Shown: positions 10,861 through 21,911, counted from the stretch's first letter. The stretch: DNA of 64,000 bases from Acestrorhynchus altus (GCA_034509495.1 CM067523.1:18682879-18746878); one strand, 5' to 3'. Notes: generated by a model from the sequence alone, not told the origin. Numbers and translations: made by a program.

Positions 10861-11004
10861 AGGGTTTGAATGATCACTTTTCAAACATCGCAATAACTGC
10901 ACTGTATCTGTAGAATATTCCATGCATAAATAGAAACAAATAGATCCATTGTGAACTGTGCAGGACCTTGTACACATTCGACTGACTCTTGTATTAGTTG
11001 GCCA

Positions 11005-11800
11005 ATGGATCTACACTGACATGCCAAAGGTTGTGGGATATCAGTATGTAAATTGATTATGAAGTGTTACCTCAGGGAATGGCTTGGACATGTCCACACC
11101 CGCATTATCTCGTGAGTGAGGTTGATCACTGGCCAACATGCTCATGGCAAGGACTTTGAGTGAGGCATGATAGCGGGTGCCAGATTAATGCAACATCCCA
11201 TTCCAAGTTTTGCTGGCATTAAATGTTCCTCAAACCACAGTGTCACATGTGTACCTGGATTATATCATAGAACTAGTTCTAGACATCCTGGGTCTGATGG
11301 CATGGCACATTATCCTGCTAAAATATCTCCATTTCTATCCATGAAAGGCTGAAAATGATCACCTAGCACTGAAATGTAGTGGGCACCAGTCAATAATGTG
11401 TGATGGAATGATGGAACACCCCACACCAGTATGGAATCACCACCAACCTGTACAGTGCCTTGTGGGCAACTGGAGTCAGTGGCTTTATGGGGTCTCCACC
11501 ACACACAACCATCAGCTTGAAAACATTGGTACCATGATTCATCAGATCACGCCACATGTTACCCGTCCTCTAGGGTCCAGTTAGTAACCTCACAAGCCCA
11601 GGAGTGATGCTATGTCCAGTGTTGTGGTGTTAACAGACAAACTCTGGTGGGACGTATTGCATGGAATGTCAAATTGCTTGTCTGTTCACACCAACAATTC
11701 AAGCTAGATGGCACCAGTCATGATCAATGAACCCCTTTGGAAGTGACCAGGCTGTCCACTGTGGATTTTAACATAATCTACGACATAACCTAAGTACACA
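11005..11800 (-). pseudogene. Tc1-like transposase pseudogene
   Basis: The best frame, about 11310-11504 on the minus strand, reads WWRPHKATDSSCPQGTVQVG and continues with SILVWGV and the DHFQPFMD block. This is the Tc1 catalytic domain between the first and second acidic residues. The expected 'FQQDNAPxHT' block just downstream survives only as bases reading HSDNPHTSR in shifted frames. Stops and frameshifts occur throughout. The low-coordinate flank holds ACACTGACATGCCAAAGGTTG, consistent with a decayed inverted terminus. Inactive. Confidence 0.7.
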
Positions 11801-11834
11801 CACAGCACTGTGAATTGAGGAGTGTTAATTAACC

Positions 11835-12030
11835 GATTCCAGAGAATCGCAGGTTCGAATCCTGGGTCATACTGCTTCTAGAGCGCAAAATCCTTGCATC
11901 GGTACATAGAGGGCACATTGAAAGATAGATGGTGCTCTCTCCCCACATCACACCCAGTCGAGGCTGGTTGGTACAGGCCTTTGTATTGGACCCAGGGCTG
12001 TCCTCTGAGCATGTTGACTGCCCAACAATG
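11835..12030 (+). mobile_element. SINE, tRNA-headed family S1
   Basis: GCAGGTTCGAATCCTGGGTC is a near-perfect Pol III B box. It is followed by GATGGTGCTCTCTCCCCACA and GGCTGGTTGGTACAGGCC, the body shared with 38945, 48935 and 55621. The A box and the 3' tail are not clear, so the copy is incomplete. Confidence 0.6.
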
Positions 12031-12249
12031 ATAACACCTCACAACTTATACAGATGTGGACCTTCCCATGCTGTCCCCTGAGGTAACACCACTTGATAAT
12101 TCATTTTCTTTCTGCTGCCAAGTAAAGAAATTACATTTGTTATTTTTGCTGCCATCAAGGTTCTGACCACAACCTGTCGGACATATTTATAACAGTGTTC
12201 TACAACACCTTTAAAAAAAATAGTCCAGCAGGAGTTCTGTCGCACACCC

Positions 12250-12530
12250 ACACACTCACATGGTCAGCTGTTATTCAGCACATGTCCCCCGGCTGCCTCT
12301 CAGCTCATTTGTTAATGACACACATTTGGGGCATCTATCGATTTTTTTTCTGTCACTAATTAATAGCGTACTCATTAAAACATTTGCATTACAACCCGAG
12401 TGAGAGTAGAGTGCAGGTGATTTTCCTTCTTTTGAACTCTCGTTTGTTTGACTTCTCGCTCCATGTGGCACAGCTCTGTGCTGTTCAAGGACACGGTTGC
12501 TTAGAGACTCTTAATTAATAAGTGTTAAGA
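12250..12530. promoter_or_regulatory. Candidate conserved noncoding block
   Basis: A complex, non-repetitive stretch with homeodomain-type cores: CACTAATTAATAGCG near 12354 and CTTAATTAATAAG near 12510. Balanced composition and no coding frame suggest an enhancer-like element. Conservation is not tested. Confidence 0.35.
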
Positions 12531-12699
12531 CAAAAAACACAATTATCAAGATGCCTTAAGGATACAGCTGACATACGATTCACATTATGGCTGTATATTG
12601 GGGTCCTACATCAACCGGGTGGGTGGACAAACAGAAGCCATACATCTTTAAGAAGAATTTGACTGGGATTGGGGGAACAGGTAAAGGTGACTGGAACAG

Positions 12700-13265
12700 A
12701 TTTGTGTTTAATGGGAAAGTCTACACATTGCTTTCCATGCAACTTGTCCTTATTAGATTTAAGCTACTCAAGGACCTCAGTGGACCAATACCAGCAAATG
12801 AAAAAGCCCCAGACCGCAGAAGTTTCACTCTGGACTTCAGACACCTTGAATTCTGTGCTTCTCAACTCTTCAGCCGAGACTCTTGGAGCTCTGTGCAACA
12901 GTCCAGTTCTTTTTCTCCTCAGCCCAGGTAAGACCCATCTGTCTCTGCTTCATGAGGGCTTGATATTAGGAATGCTGCAGTTGAAGACACTTTCCTTAAG
13001 GTGTCTATGTGTAGGAGCTCAGCCTCAGTTCACTCCTTAAGAAGCTGTCAAGAAATGTTCTTGAATCACCTTTCTTTGACAATCTTCATGAGGCTGTGGT
13101 CCACCCTGTTACTCATGCACCTTTTCCCACCACATTAACATGCTTTAATACAACATTGAGAACAGCCAGCAGTGAATTTCTGTGAATGACCCTCTTTGTG
13201 GAGGGAGGTGAAGATAATCTTTGAAAGAATTGTCAAGTCAGCAGTTTTTCCCATGACTGTGGTTG
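12700..13265 (-). pseudogene. Tc1-like transposase pseudogene (second subfamily)
   Basis: Read on the minus strand, the sequence gives fragments of a fish Tc1-like transposase in order. The N-terminal region covers about 13250-13050, with a start-region phrase CCCATGACTGTGG at 13251. EKKNWTVAQ is near 12900, then EAQNSRCLKSRVKLL near 12840, then SFAGIGPL near 12790. Frame changes and stops are frequent. The overlapping plus-strand frames of 114-123 codons at 12587-13040 are antisense artefacts of this remnant. Confidence 0.65.
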
Positions 13266-13447
13266 TGTGTTTTGACATAGACATAATATTTATATTGATT
13301 GAATAGTAATTTACACAAACATGAAAATAAAAATTCTAATAATATGAGAAAAAAAGGATTTCATGAGCTATAATATATAAAACAAAAAGGCTTTGAATAT
13401 GTAAGTGTCCATATAATAGATATAATGCACCATAACACCTGCTTGTT

Positions 13448-13965
13448 TCTACACTCACTGTCCATTCTATCAGCTCCTCTTTCCATATATGAGCACTTTA
13501 GTTCTATAATTACAGGCTGTAGTTCATCTGTTTCTCTGCAGACTTTATTCTCCTCCTTTCACCCTGATCTTCAATGATCAGGACCCCAGAGGACCACCAC
13601 AGAGCAGCTGTTATGTGGGTGGTGGGTCATTCTCAGCACTGCAGTCACACTGACATGGTGGTGGTGTGTTAGTGTGCGCTGAACTGGTATAAGTCAATGA
13701 GACACAGCAGAGCTGCTGGAGTGTTTAAACACTGTCCACTCATTGTCCACTCTTTTAGACACTCCTACCACATTTCTCCTCCTTGAAAATGTGAAGCCAG
13801 AGACAGAAGCTCATCTGTTTCTACCCAGCTTGTGTTGGCCATCCTCTAGTCCTTCACTATCAGTCACTGAGGGGTTTAAACACTCCAGCAGCACTGCAGC
13901 ACTGATCCACTCAAACCAGTGCAACACAAACTATATTCTGTTGATATATTTTGTGGATATTGACT
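13448..13965 (+). mobile_element. Family B fold-back element, copy 1
   Basis: It starts TTCTACACTCACTGTCCATT, then CATCTGTTTCTCTGCAGACT and GGACCACCACAGAGCAGCTG, and continues through the phrase GGTGGTGGGTCATTCTCAGC. The second half contains CACTCCAGCAGCAC near 13882, the reverse complement of GTGCTGCTGGAGTG-like sequence in the first half. The right arm is truncated near 13965. Confidence 0.7.
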
Positions 13966-14937
13966 TGAGAGACTAGACTTGTGACTTTATTGGGTTTATA
14001 TTTTATGACTTGTGAACATCTCTGGCTGTATGGATTAAACAAAGATCATTTTGATCTTAGAGTTACTCAAGTTTCTCAAGGAATCGTTTCAGCCCTAAGG
14101 TATGGACGTTAAAGTTTCTTATAAAGTTCAAATGTAAGGGTAGCCTTTTCAGATTGGGTCAGATTTCTGTATTCTGTTTGTTTGCAGTGCTGTTGGTTTG
14201 GTTTTGCCGTGATTTACTGCTTAGGGCAAGATGCACTTTGTGTTGTGTAGTTTATGTACAACCTGAACATGTTTTAACTGTGAAAACCCAAACACATTAA
14301 AAATCTTACATTATAACTGATCTGCGTTTGAACTGGTATACTGTATGCATATGGGTGGTTCAGCCAGCCCCAGATTCAGAGCCAAGAGCAAAATAAGAGG
14401 AATTCAATCCGTCAAAGTCTCTGACTGAGCTGTTCAGCAACTTATTAGCTTTCATAGAGTGTGAACATTTTCTTATTCCGGGACCAAACAAGTAAGAAAA
14501 ACCGCACTCACATTTGTATGTGTCAGTATAATAAAATGTGAAGTTGGCAATGACAGAGAGATTGTTAAGAATTCATGAGAACAAGAAAAAAAGGTTCAGT
14601 CTCTGAATCCCTAAGAGGGAAGAACTTATAGCACCAAAGAAGCAAATGAATGCAGATTTGACAACAAATGCCTGGATATTACACAATTGTACTTCCAATT
14701 CAGGACAAATCCAAAACAATCCAAACACTGTTTAGGAACAGAATAGCTAACGGCCAAGAACGCAGCATTAGTCTTCATCAGAACATCTGAAAAGCATCTA
14801 AGGTGACATTCGAGCCTGCTTACGAATGCAGTTTCTAGTCCTCGTTCTAAAACTCAGTGCTTACCTCTGTGGACCAACAGCACTGTAAATGTAGATGCTG
14901 GTTTGAAACTATCTGAGATGTGATGCTGCACCAGTTT
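13966..14937. other. Unassigned sequence
   Basis: About 1 kb of AT-rich sequence without a recognised gene or repeat. Confidence 0.4.
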
Positions 14938-15175
14938 GTGATGCTCACTGGCCACTTTATTAGGAACACCTACCTTGTGCTTCATCACTGGCCACTTTAT
15001 TAGAAACGCCCACCTTGTGCTTCCATTCACTGGCCACTTTATTAGAAACCCCCACCTTGTGCTTCCACTCACTGGCCACTTTATTAGAAACGCCCACCTT
15101 GTGCTTCCACTCACTGGCCACTTTATTAGAAACCCCCACCTTGTGCTTCCTCACTGGCCACTTTATTAGAAATGA
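14938..15175 (+). repeat. 40-42-bp minisatellite made of a Tc1-type terminus
   Basis: Five and a half units of 40-42 bp begin with CACTGGCCACTTTATTAG. Units alternate between AAACGCCCACC and AAACCCCCACC, and all then share TTGTGCTTC. The phrase is the well-known terminus of a fish Tc1-like transposon (CACTGGCCACTTTATTAGGT). The translated frames here are products of the tandem repeat, not genes. Confidence 0.9.
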
Positions 15176-15404
15176 GCAAAACAAGCTAAAAAATCTTCTG
15201 CAGAGCTGCTTCGGTTGCAGGGCTCTCTGTGGATCACGGTTCTTCTCTCTTTATTGTGAGAGAACGCAGCTTCTGGCTGTTTTCTGTTCTAGTCTCCACT
15301 CACTTTGAGCTTCTAAACACACCTGTATGTTCAGCTGGTAAAACACGCCTCTGTACCGCCAGGCATTAGTGAATTATGCACACTGCAGCAGTACAGAGCT
15401 CATG

Positions 15405-15770
15405 TCCCGCAGTTACAGCATAGGCAGCCTCTGTATTCGCTCGAGTTTGTCCACCAGCAGCACGTGAGAGAGCGTTTCACTTCGCGCAGCCTGAAACAAT
15501 GTCAACAGTAAACAGTGAACTCAACATAAAGCTAATGAAGCTCCACCAGCAGCTTGCGGGGCGTAGCAGATGGGTGCAATCACTTCAAAGCGGAGAGCTG
15601 CATGCCTGGGCGAGCAAACTGTTTCCTGAAGGTGAGAGAGAATAGAGTGGATCCATCGCCGTGAATAACACTCAAGTTATTCGGGGGAACTGTGAAAACA
15701 TACAAGTGTACATTCTCATTCTCTGCTCTGTGGCGTGACGTCGGAGGAACCCGGCTGACAGCGTGTTTAC
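15405..15770 (+). promoter_or_regulatory. CpG-bearing candidate promoter or first-exon region
   Basis: CpGs are denser here than nearly anywhere else in the window. Sites include CACGTG near 15460, CGCGCAGC near 15483 and TGACGTC near 15736 (E-box and CRE-like). The block encloses the candidate exon at 15499-15631. It could be a small CpG-rich promoter, or simply a conserved or recently inserted segment. Confidence 0.35.
15499..15631 (+). CDS. Candidate first coding exon, unknown protein
   Basis: An ATG with A at -3 opens a frame starting MSTVNSELNIKLMKLHQQLA. It runs 44 codons to CCTGAAG at 15631, followed directly by GTGAGA, a good 5' splice donor. Without splicing the frame stops at 15643-15645 after 48 codons. 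The predicted segment is hydrophilic and looks helical, with a leucine and lysine/histidine/glutamine-rich start. I do not recognise it. No partner exon was found downstream in the window, so the call rests on local composition and the donor only. Confidence 0.25.
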
Positions 15771-16299
15771 GGAAAAACAATACATCATTGTGAACAAGGT
15801 TTAACGGGAAATGGCATTTTTAAGTTCTGCAGCATCTTCAAAGCTACTCCTACGGTATTCAGCGTGCACTCCACACTCATGACAGGTTCTATATGGTTCT
15901 CAACATGGGTTCTTTGACTCATCACTGTGGTGGCAACTTTTCCATGCTGTATAGAACAGATATGTATCAATAAAAGCTTTTTTTATTTGTTTAAAAAAAT
16001 AATTGTGAATTAATTGAGTTCTGCAATTTGTCATAGTTCCATGTACATCAATTGTTTTGACTAGAACCCTTGAAGAACCTCTCTTTTTAGAGTGTATGGA
16101 CACACATTTATGCAGAATTATTTCAGCTAGATGATCTTTCAGTGTCGGTATTTGTACAGACTGTCTTACATTTTCCCCCTCTGATACAGTGTTGATGTGC
16201 TCTTCTGGTCCTGCTCCAGCAACGTAGCCCCAAACCATGGCAGTACCACCACCATGCATCACAGTTGCTATGAAGTTCTTATGTTTAAAATCTGTGTTT

Positions 16300-16310
16300 G
16301 GTTAAAATAA
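16300..16310. repeat. Left target-site duplication of S3 insertion
   Basis: GGTTAAAATAA, identical to 16618-16628 on the other side of the SINE. Confidence 0.8.
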
Positions 16311-16617
16311 GGGTGGCACGGTGGTGCAGTGGATATCGCTGTTGCCTCACAGCAAGAAGGACCTGTGTTTGATCTCTGTGTGGAGTTTGCATGTTCTCCC
16401 TGTGTTCATGTGGGTGTCCTCTGGGTACTCCGGTTTCCCCCTCAGTCCAAAGACATGTGCGTTTAGGTGAATTGGTGAATCTAAAAGTGGCTGTGTGTGT
16501 GTCCTGCGATGGATTAGCGCCGTCTGGGGTTGTTTCCTGCCCTTGCGCTCAAAGTTGCCGGCTGGGCACCGGCTCCCCCGTGACCCTATTCAGGAATAAG
16601 TGGTTTAGAAAATGGAT
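16311..16617 (+). mobile_element. SINE-like S3 element with 11-bp target duplication
   Basis: It begins GGGTGGCACGGTGGTGCAGT, has TTGCCTCACAGCAAGAAGG, GTGTGGAGTTTGCATGTTC and CTCAGTCCAAAGACATG, and ends near AAAATGGAT. This is a very common fish dispersed repeat with a tRNA-like head. GGTTAAAATAA occurs at 16300-16310 and again at 16618-16628, a perfect 11-bp target-site duplication. The open frame at 16391-16657 is part of this repeat. Confidence 0.8.
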
Positions 16618-16628
16618 GGTTAAAATAA
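16618..16628. repeat. Right target-site duplication of S3 insertion
   Basis: GGTTAAAATAA, identical to 16300-16310. Confidence 0.8.
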
Positions 16629-17329
16629 ATAATAATAATTGGATTCATCTCTATTAAACTTTAATCTTATCTTTTTGACAGCAAGAGTCTCCTCATTGCA
16701 CCCCTGCCATGAAAATCAAACTTCACAGGTGAGAGCTACCTGTAGGTCCTGTGATGACATTTTATAATTATTCAAGACTTCTTTACGCATCTTGGAATCT
16801 GATCTTGGGCTGAACTTGATAGAACAAGTAGGCAGTTGTTTTAAATGTTCTCCACTTGTAGACTATTTACGGGACAGTGGAACAGCTGATTTCTACCTGT
16901 CCTGAGATCTTTTTAAATCCCTTCCCAGACTCATCTGCCTCTACAACCTTCTGTCTGAAGGCCTGAGAGAGCTCTGTGGATCTCACCATGAACCCCACTC
17001 ACTTCAACAATCAAGAGCAAACCAAACTAATGTCTGAAGTTTAAATAAAACAGCCTCCTCCAAAGTCCTCTCTAATGATGGTCTGCTCCACTGGATTCTA
17101 ATTTTAGGCATTTGAAATACTAATAAATATGGGGGAGTCTTAACTTTTCCTCATCGTTATACAAATGATTTTTAAGACCTTTCTTCAGTTTTATGTGTTT
17201 AGTTACATCACCTTCATCTCTCAATATAGCTAAAATGAAGATCACGTGTCCGTATGTGTTCTTAATGTCTTCACATGAATGTATTTTTTAAAAATATCGC
17301 CTCAGAAGAGCACATCTTCTATTTTTGGT

Positions 17330-17620
17330 TGACGGCAGGTTTGTCTCAGGAGGTTAATTTGACTAATAAGTAGGTTTTCTCCTCACATACTCAATAAGCA
17401 GCAGCTTGTGAAGATATTTTGGCCGCTGAAGCTCTGAATGCCACCGCAGAGATTTAATATTTAATGTGTAAAAAACATCCTGTTAGGATCAGTACCTGCT
17501 GTGCAGCCACGAGTTTGTATTCAGAGGGAGATTCACATCCAGCAGCAGTGATCCTGAGTGTGCTGAGCTCATTCCGAGAAGTTGGAGCTCCGATCAGTGA
17601 CGGTTCTATATACAAACATT
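17330..17620. promoter_or_regulatory. Candidate conserved noncoding block
   Basis: A complex stretch including GGTTAATTTGACTAATAAG near 17353 and GCAGAGATTTAATATTTAATG near 17445, with moderate GC around 17500-17600. No repeat similarity and no convincing frame. Inferred noncoding element. Confidence 0.3.
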
Positions 17621-18489
17621 AGAACACTAATATAAGACGACTTATAACAGGTATCCTTTTCAGACACATGACGTGTCGGACAGAAAATAGTTTCGGATAG
17701 TTTTTATCCTACAAAAAGGAAATACTGCACCTCAAATGTGATGAACAGTCAACCGAAGTGATGGCAATGTCCAGTGAAAACCATGTATCTCCATTTTTGT
17801 CCTTTTTTAATTTTCTTCATGGTTTTAACCCTGTAGCCGCTCTGTACACCGTGTAGATGTTTCTGGATAAATACACCAATACATGAGTAAAATAAGCTCT
17901 AACTGTTCATTATCTTCCATTCAAGGCAGGATTTTTGCCTTCTATGTTGCCATTTTGGAGATCAACAATGAAAACTGGTGTAGAACTGACTTTTTTTCTG
18001 TATTAGTTGCTGAAGGTTTACTTGACAAAGCTGTTAGATGGACACCATAAGGCAAATATTGATTTCTCACAGGAGAAAATCGTAAAAGGTCCCTTTTGGA
18101 CGTTCCTCCAATACAACCATCGGTTTCATTTGTGTATACTGTAACTGTATGTACATGTTTAGTTACCTGTATGTAATTGGTGGCACTCTTTTGCCAAACG
18201 TGGATAACACATCCTTTCATGCACCTGAAGAAGAAAGCTCTAAACCATGCCGCTTTTCTCGCTATTCTCAAACTAATAAAAAAGGAAGTAATAAGTAAAA
18301 GGTCATGCACAAGGACATCCAATTTGCCACTTTTAACCCATCCATGCATTAATCACACAAACACGTGAGAGAAACACCAGTGATGGGCAACCTGGTGATG
18401 TTGAGAGCCTGGCATAAAGGCGCTTCAGTTTCAACATGTCAGTTCAGGGACTCAAACCAGCAACCGACAAGTTTCTATTGTGGAAATTA
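17621..18489. other. Unassigned sequence with a long minus frame
   Basis: The minus-strand frame 17942-18349 is 135 codons but shows no domain I recognise. Its N-terminal half is unusually hydrophobic and aromatic, as happens in AT-rich chance frames. An old transposon remnant is possible. I do not call it a gene. Confidence 0.35.
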
Positions 18490-19050
18490 ATGGTACAGTC
18501 ATGTGAAAAATTAGCCTTTAAACATGTTTTAAATTATGGATTAGATTTTAGATTTTAACTATATCGATAGATGGAGGTGATATAACTAAACGCATAAAGC
18601 AAGAAATATCTTATAGAATTAATTTGTAAAACATAATTAATAGAAATCATTTTCTTGTGAGGAAACCATCACACTTACTCCATCAAAATATTAGAATCAG
18701 GTGCTTCACATCAGCTGCAAATGATTAGCCCATGGTTGGAGAGCACTTTTGAGGAGATGGTCTTATTTAAACTTCAGTCATCAGTCTGGTTTGCTCTTGA
18801 TTGTTGAAGTGAGTGGTATCAACACGGGAAAATCCAAAGAGCTCTGAGTCCCCCATAAAGAGGCTTGTAGATGTATATGAGTCTGAGGAGGGATTAAAAG
18901 ATCTAAGACAAATTCACAGAAATCAGGCTCTGTTCACAACTGGCATCATTCAAACCACATTCTGAGGTGGTCAAAGATGAATATGATCACATGACCTGCA
19001 ATCTAACACTCTAACGAAACTGTCTATCAAACTAATGGATAAAGGTGATA
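18490..19050 (+). pseudogene. Tc1-like transposase remnant, plus strand
   Basis: The left end carries ACAGTCATGTGAAAAATTAG (18495), a typical Tc1 terminus. TTTTAACTATATCGATAGAT near 18555 matches the terminal repeats at 46540 and 17225 (reverse). CTCTTGATTGTTGAAGTGAG near 18795 and AAAGAGCTCTGAGTC, AGATGTATATGAGTCTGAGG correspond to the transposase start region (the MVRSTELSxAFR part). Indels and stops destroy the frame, and the catalytic region is not visible. Confidence 0.65.
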
Positions 19051-19397
19051 CTTGTTGCTTGTGCTCAAGCACAAATAAATGCTTCATCTCAAATGAAAAA
19101 ATCTGAGTGAAATCTGAGTGATTAAAATTGCAGTATTTAAATTGTCAGGTGTGAACAGCTATGCCTTTATCATTTGTGATTATATTACCCAGCATGCACG
19201 TCACTGCCAGGTGTGACCAGGGCTTCAGCCCTTCCACTGTTCAAAAAAATGTGGAAAACTTGAGGCTTTTGTTTTTTTACAAGTTGTTTTATAAGGGTTC
19301 TATATGGCAACAAAAAAGCATTCTTCCACTGTTGCAAGACTGATAGTTTACTAGTAGAAGAACCCCTTTTGGTGCCATATAGAAAACATAACAATCC

Positions 19398-19738
19398 AAG
19401 ATTCACACTTCTGCAGGCGGTTACAGTATGTGTACATTTTCAAGGCTTCATATCTCAGAATCAGAATAACCTACAGACATAACACAGATATTGGTTTCAG
19501 ATGCAGAACCATACCTGGCAAACTCTAACTTAGAACCATTAGAACCTTCCAGAGCATGTTTACTGCTCTGTCAGTGTGTACATGCTTAACCTGCATACAG
19601 ACTCTGACTAATCAGTGAGAGGGGGCACGGCTAATGATATAACTGGCCCAGATATTCAATTACAGAGGAAAATGAGACCTGAGGGTTTTTTTTTTTGCTC
19701 ACACGGATTAATTTCAGAATAAAAGTCCTGAGAATATT
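19398..19738 (-). mobile_element. Family A element, copy 5
   Basis: AAGATTCACACTTCTGCAGG, CATATCTCAGAATCAGAATA, CCTACAGACATAACACAGAT, CATGTTTACTGCTCTGTCAG and the AGAATAAAAGTCCTGAGAAT phrase define a reversed right half. It stops there, directly against a Tc1-type terminal fragment. Confidence 0.7.
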
Positions 19739-19739
19739 G

Positions 19740-19880
19740 TTTTCTATTAATTACATTATTTAAATGATGTTTAAAAGACACGTTCATCTCTCAGTATAGT
19801 TCAAATGAAGACTGAATGGCCACATTTGTAATATGTTAAAGTCAAAGGTGTTCATGGGGTGTCCTTCAGACATTTTGGAC
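19740..19880. mobile_element. Tc1-type terminal fragment
   Basis: CATCTCTCAGTATAGTTCAA, TGAAGACTGAATGGCC and AAGGTGTTCATGGGGTGTCC match the terminal region of the Tc1 copy at 47295-47385. It is a solitary end. Confidence 0.6.
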
Positions 19881-20539
19881 CTTGAAGATATACTGTACAG
19901 TATATAACTGATAACTGAAATCTTATTGCCTGTTGCAGCAGCAGCTTTATTCTGTCCATTGTGTTGCTGAATATCACACTCTGATCTTTACTGCTATAAA
20001 TATTTCAGCAGAATGCCTCAGTAATAATAAATGTGATGATAATTAAGTCCACAGAAGAAGGACTATTAATAACTGTTGTGGCATAAGTCAACAAATGATC
20101 ACAGCAGTAAACACACACTAAAGACAATGTCGTTTAGAACTACAGGAAGAGCAGGCTAGTGCGTCTCTCTGCTTCATTAAGTTCAGATAAAAACATTCAC
20201 TGATGGACTTCACAGCCAGGACACACTGCACTTCATAACACACTGCATTACTGACTGTAGCAATTTTAAAATATATGGAAATGTTTCCAAACATCATTGG
20301 ATTTTTTATTTTTTTTTTTCTGAGTGAAAATGAAGCTTCTTTAAGGGACGAGTTGATCTGACAGCTGTTTCACAAACCAGCAAACATGGACGCTTCTTGT
20401 CTAATGCATTTTCTTTCTTTTTTTTCTTCTTTTTAACAAACTAAACTAAAACTAACTGACAGAAATACATTTTTTTTCATATGAGATAACTGAAGGGTTG
20501 GTTTTGAGATACATAGACCTGCCACAATAACCATACTGT
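19881..20539. other. Unassigned sequence
   Basis: No gene recognised. TATACTGTACAGTATA near 19890 is a perfect 16-bp palindrome. T-rich runs occur at 20300-20320 and 20410-20440. Confidence 0.4.
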
Positions 20540-20965
20540 GGATAATAACCTGTTTCCATTTTGTCCTCATTCCTTTGTCTGGTCCTGTTCATTCTCCTGT
20601 TCAGTCTTCATTTATGTCTCATGTTCAGCCCCAAATCATGTCTCGTGTGCAATCCCATGTTCATGTCTAGCTTGGTTTGTTTCTTATTTAATTGTCCCTT
20701 AGTCTTGATTCTTGTTTTTTGTCCCCTTTGCCAGGGGGAGCATTGGTTTATGTGCCCTGGGTGTGGTTCATTGGGAAGGGGCCTACTGTCATGCTGCTGT
20801 TTTGTTCCATGTCTTTTCTTGCCTGTCTCTATTCTGTCTTTTGTGATTTCAGCCTTGCCTCCATCCTAGCTGCAGCCTGTTAGTGTTCCCATGTGTGCCT
20901 CCTTTGTAGCCCTGCCCTCTTCTTATCTACTCCAGGTGTCTCTAGTCTGCTCCGTGTGGATGGAT
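20540..20965 (+). mobile_element. Family L, LTR-like or long-terminal-type repeat, copy 1
   Basis: A C/T-rich strand shares TTTGTAGCCCTGCCCTCTTC and the phrase CCAGGTGTCTCTAGTC with the reverse strand of the element at 21912-22466 (TTTGTAACCCTGCCCCCTCG.. CCAGGTGTGATC). The 102-codon frame at 20561-20869 is cysteine- and leucine-rich because of this composition, and is not a gene. Confidence 0.45.
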
Positions 20966-21567
20966 GGAACCACTGCACTCTTTCCTACACAATTAGAATT
21001 CACTGTCTGCTCACAGACTCGAGATTTTCTAAGGGACACATCTGCTTTTATTCACTGATTTACTGACTGAAATACCATTTCAGTTTAACATCTACTTTTT
21101 AAAAACCCCCCACACACACATAACCCATTCAGACCACCGGGCAGCAGATCTCTAATGGAGGAGCTGGTACATATATATGCATCTGATGACTCTGGGCCAC
21201 TCCATCTTCAGTGCACTCACAGCATCCATGAACACAATGCAGAACACATACTACACTCCTAATCTGATTAGGAATATATGGAGTTCTAACACATTGATCA
21301 TTCCGGTTCTCCAGAGATCGCCTGTTCGATGTGAATTAAATAACACACCCTGCACACTTACTGACAACTCTGTGTATCTATTATTTAGCACAAAACATCT
21401 TGTGTTTGAAATCTGTTTAGATTTTAAATGGTGACAGTCTAATTGCAATGGATTGGCTTGCTGTTTGGATATTTACACGTCCCAAAGTAACCAGCCATTG
21501 TGGGTTTTCAGAAGCCTAACTTGACCTAATCATTGTGTGACAAACTCTTGGTGAGGAATAAAAACAC
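20966..21567. other. Unassigned sequence
   Basis: No gene or recognisable repeat. A short (CA)n-like run lies near 21110. Confidence 0.4.
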
Positions 21568-21911
21568 TTTCCCACTGAATTAAATCCCAGTTTAAATGCA
21601 ATAAGAATAACATCCCAGTTCATGTTTACTGCTCTGTCTATGTGTACATGCTCAACCTGCATACAGACTCCAACTGATCAGTGAGAGGGGGCGGGGCTAA
21701 TGAGGTCAACGATCCAGATAATGAGTTGGAAATGAGAAAGGATGGGCTGTTTGCTCACTTTCATGAGAAGGGACAATGTTGATACATAAATAATGAAAAT
21801 TAAATCAAGGTTTCTTTTATTTGGAAGAACGTATTGAAGAATATTATTATATTGCAATTTCAGCTCAAAAACACTCCTGATGATCAAAACATTTATACGT
21901 GTCTTTTAGTC
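21568..21911 (-). mobile_element. Family A element, copy 6 (first part)
   Basis: CTGAATTAAATCCCAGTTTA, CATGTTTACTGCTCTGTC, TACATGCTCAACCTGCATAC and AGTGAGAGGGGGCGGGGCTA are the reversed core. It proceeds to AGCTCAAAAACACTCCTGAT, then breaks at the family L insertion. The remainder resumes at 22470. Confidence 0.75.

Larger units (their letters stand above)
15880..17290 (-). pseudogene. Tc1-like transposase pseudogene split by a SINE
   Basis: The start codon is at 16989 (minus). The frame opens MVRSTELSQAFRQKVVEADE, the typical Tc1 N-terminus, and reaches an in-frame stop at codon 41 (16867-16869). It then continues IVYKWRTFKTTA and, near 16720, SSQDLQVAL. After the S3 SINE at 16311-16617 the frame resumes with PNTDFKHKNF and HGGGTAMVWGYVAGAG, and ends with ENVRQSVQIPTLKDH. 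That order matches a full Tc1 transposase, with internal deletions around the DES block. A terminal repeat with CTCTCAATATAGCTAAAATG lies at 17215-17240. Dead. Confidence 0.75.

Noticed and set aside
12587..13040. Overlapping plus frames of 114 and 123 codons
   Set aside because: Antisense to a recognisable Tc1-like remnant.
14854..15308. Repetitive proteins on both strands
   Set aside because: Translations of the 40-42-bp minisatellite, open because the unit is a multiple of three.
16391..16657. 88-codon plus frame
   Set aside because: Lies entirely within the S3 repeat and its flank.
17942..18349. 135-codon minus frame considered as a zinc-finger or transposase gene
   Set aside because: No C2/CH pattern or catalytic motif could be placed; AT-rich hydrophobic composition.
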